Part shown: positions 63,332-64,000 of the stretch, in pieces
How positions within the stretch are numbered: the stretch's first letter is position 1
How the letters are laid out: every line of letters begins with the position of its first letter
Assembly: GCF_012034245.1 (NCBI RefSeq)
Contig: NZ_JAATEO010000002.1
Span: 62,001-126,000, forward strand
DNA from: Micromonospora thermarum
GTDB taxonomy: Bacteria; Actinomycetota; Actinomycetes; Mycobacteriales; Micromonosporaceae
Direction: 5' to 3'
DNA length: 64,000 bases
Program-made: the position numbers and the translations under genes
Notes under the pieces: model-generated
Told to the model about the DNA's origin: nothing
The model's input: the letters and a program-made list of their open reading frames with translations, nothing else
Databases searched by the model: none

Positions 63332-64000
63332 ATGCCTGCATCGACACGACACCACAGGACCCTCGCGGTGGTCGTCCACTGCCTCGGCTTCCTCGCCGCC
63401 TTACCGGCACTGCCGGCGGCGGCACCCGACCCGGCCGGCACACCGCGGCCCGTCGCCACCCGGCCGGCCACCACGCAGGAAGCCACGGCGCAGGGGGCCA
63501 CGGCGCAGGGGGCCACCGCGCACCCGGCCGCCGCGCGGCCGGCGCCGGCGCACCCGGTGGCCGCCGCACCGGCGGCGGCGCCGCGACCGGCGGCCGCGCC
63601 GACCGAGCAACCGGGCCCGACCGCGGAGCCGGGCCGGCCGTCGGCCCCGCCGGCCGTGCCCGTCCCGACCCGGGCGGCCCTCCCACCGCCGAAGCCGCCG
63701 GTCACGGTGCGCGTCGCACCGGAGAGCACGCCCGCGCCGCGCTACCGCATCCAGGTCCGCAACGACGGCAGCCGGCCGGTCGCCACGACCGTCCGCCAGG
63801 AGCTGCCCCCCGGTACGTCGCCGACCTCGATCACCAGCGGCGGTCGGGCCACCCGGAACGGCGGGCAGGACGTGACCGAGGTGACCTGGAACCTGCGGCT
63901 GCCCGCCCGCAGCACCACCACCCTGGCCACCGCGATCACCGCCGCGCCGGGCCGGCCGCTGACCGCGCCCGCCTGCGCCTTCGCCACCGACGGCTACCGC
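63332..64000 (+). CDS. Secreted Ala/Pro-rich protein, DUF11-like domain (partial)
   Basis: The first 223 codons of a gene that runs off the window end. A signal peptide (residues 1-31, ALPALPAAA) precedes a Pro/Ala-rich region (32-130) with a 5-residue tandem repeat ATAQG near 51-62. A beta-sandwich then begins (PRYRIQVRNDGSRPVATTVR), resembling DUF11/CARDB-type extracellular modules. ATG at 63332 has GGAGG nine bases upstream; TAGCGT at 63305-63310 could be its -10. The role is unknown, probably surface-exposed. Confidence 0.7.
   Translation, partial: MPASTRHHRTLAVVVHCLGFLAALPALPAAAPDPAGTPRPVATRPATTQEATAQGATAQGATAHPAAARPAPAHPVAAAPAAAPRPAAAPTEQPGPTAEPGRPSAPPAVPVPTRAALPPPKPPVTVRVAPESTPAPRYRIQVRNDGSRPVATTVRQELPPGTSPTSITSGGRATRNGGQDVTEVTWNLRLPARSTTTLATAITAAPGRPLTAPACAFATDGYR

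Overview
The window is a 64 kb stretch of a high-GC actinobacterial chromosome. Gene order, GTG starts, overlapping stop/start pairs, TANNNT boxes a few bases before start codons and two dispersed palindrome families (the last from memory) suggest Micromonosporaceae, most likely Micromonospora or a close relative. Much of the order (amt-glnB-glnD, ftsY, smc, mutM-rnc-plsX-rpmF, coaD-rsmD, recG, thiL, ddl, gpsA, cofC, ppk, mutT1, hup, leuDC, IclR) matches the conserved core that I recall from mycobacteria and streptomycetes.

Region 1 (1-9.3 kb, minus strand) is the accessory part: a Wzx/Wzy-type exopolysaccharide operon. From a consensus promoter at 9.24-9.27 kb it runs leftwards through a possible small leader ORF, three overlapping GT4 glycosyltransferases, a Wzx-like flippase, a fourth GT4, a Wzy-like polymerase and a Wzz/BY-kinase regulator cut by the window edge. 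No initiating phosphoglycosyltransferase lies inside the window.

Region 2 (9.6-16 kb, minus) holds amtB-glnB-glnD behind a two-repeat GlnR-type box, then an APH-fold kinase gene and ftsY. Region 3 (16-28.8 kb) has a PhoD-like phosphatase, MarR and DinB genes, smc with a HAD phosphatase, a small coiled-coil gene, a membrane CAP protein with a Trp-Gln repeat, a GH114-like protein and an MMPL transporter. Region 4 (29-34.5 kb, minus) is mutM, rnc, plsX, rpmF, DUF177/YceD, SepIVA, coaD and rsmD.

Region 5 (34.8-48.3 kb) has an LPXTG surface protein, recG with a DAK2/YloV gene, rpmB, a GNAT gene, thiL, a RAM-domain protein, a DUF3515 protein, ddl, a TPR-AAA ATPase, an XRE/DUF397 pair and a ROK protein. 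Region 6 (48.4-64 kb) has plsC-gpsA, a Cys/Met PLP enzyme and a PrmC-like methyltransferase; then cofC, a cold-shock-like protein, ppk behind a PHO-like box, a CYTH-CHAD protein, mutT1, a histone-tailed HU, leuCD with a divergent IclR (NdgR) regulator, three tRNA genes, an FAH-family enzyme and the start of a secreted protein.

No CRISPR array, transposase, prophage or toxin-immunity locus was seen. The points most worth following are the EPS operon and its leader, the polyphosphate cluster (ppk, CYTH-CHAD, MutT1), the TPR-AAA ATPase, the XRE/DUF397 pair, the repeat families and the recurring leaderless-promoter layout.
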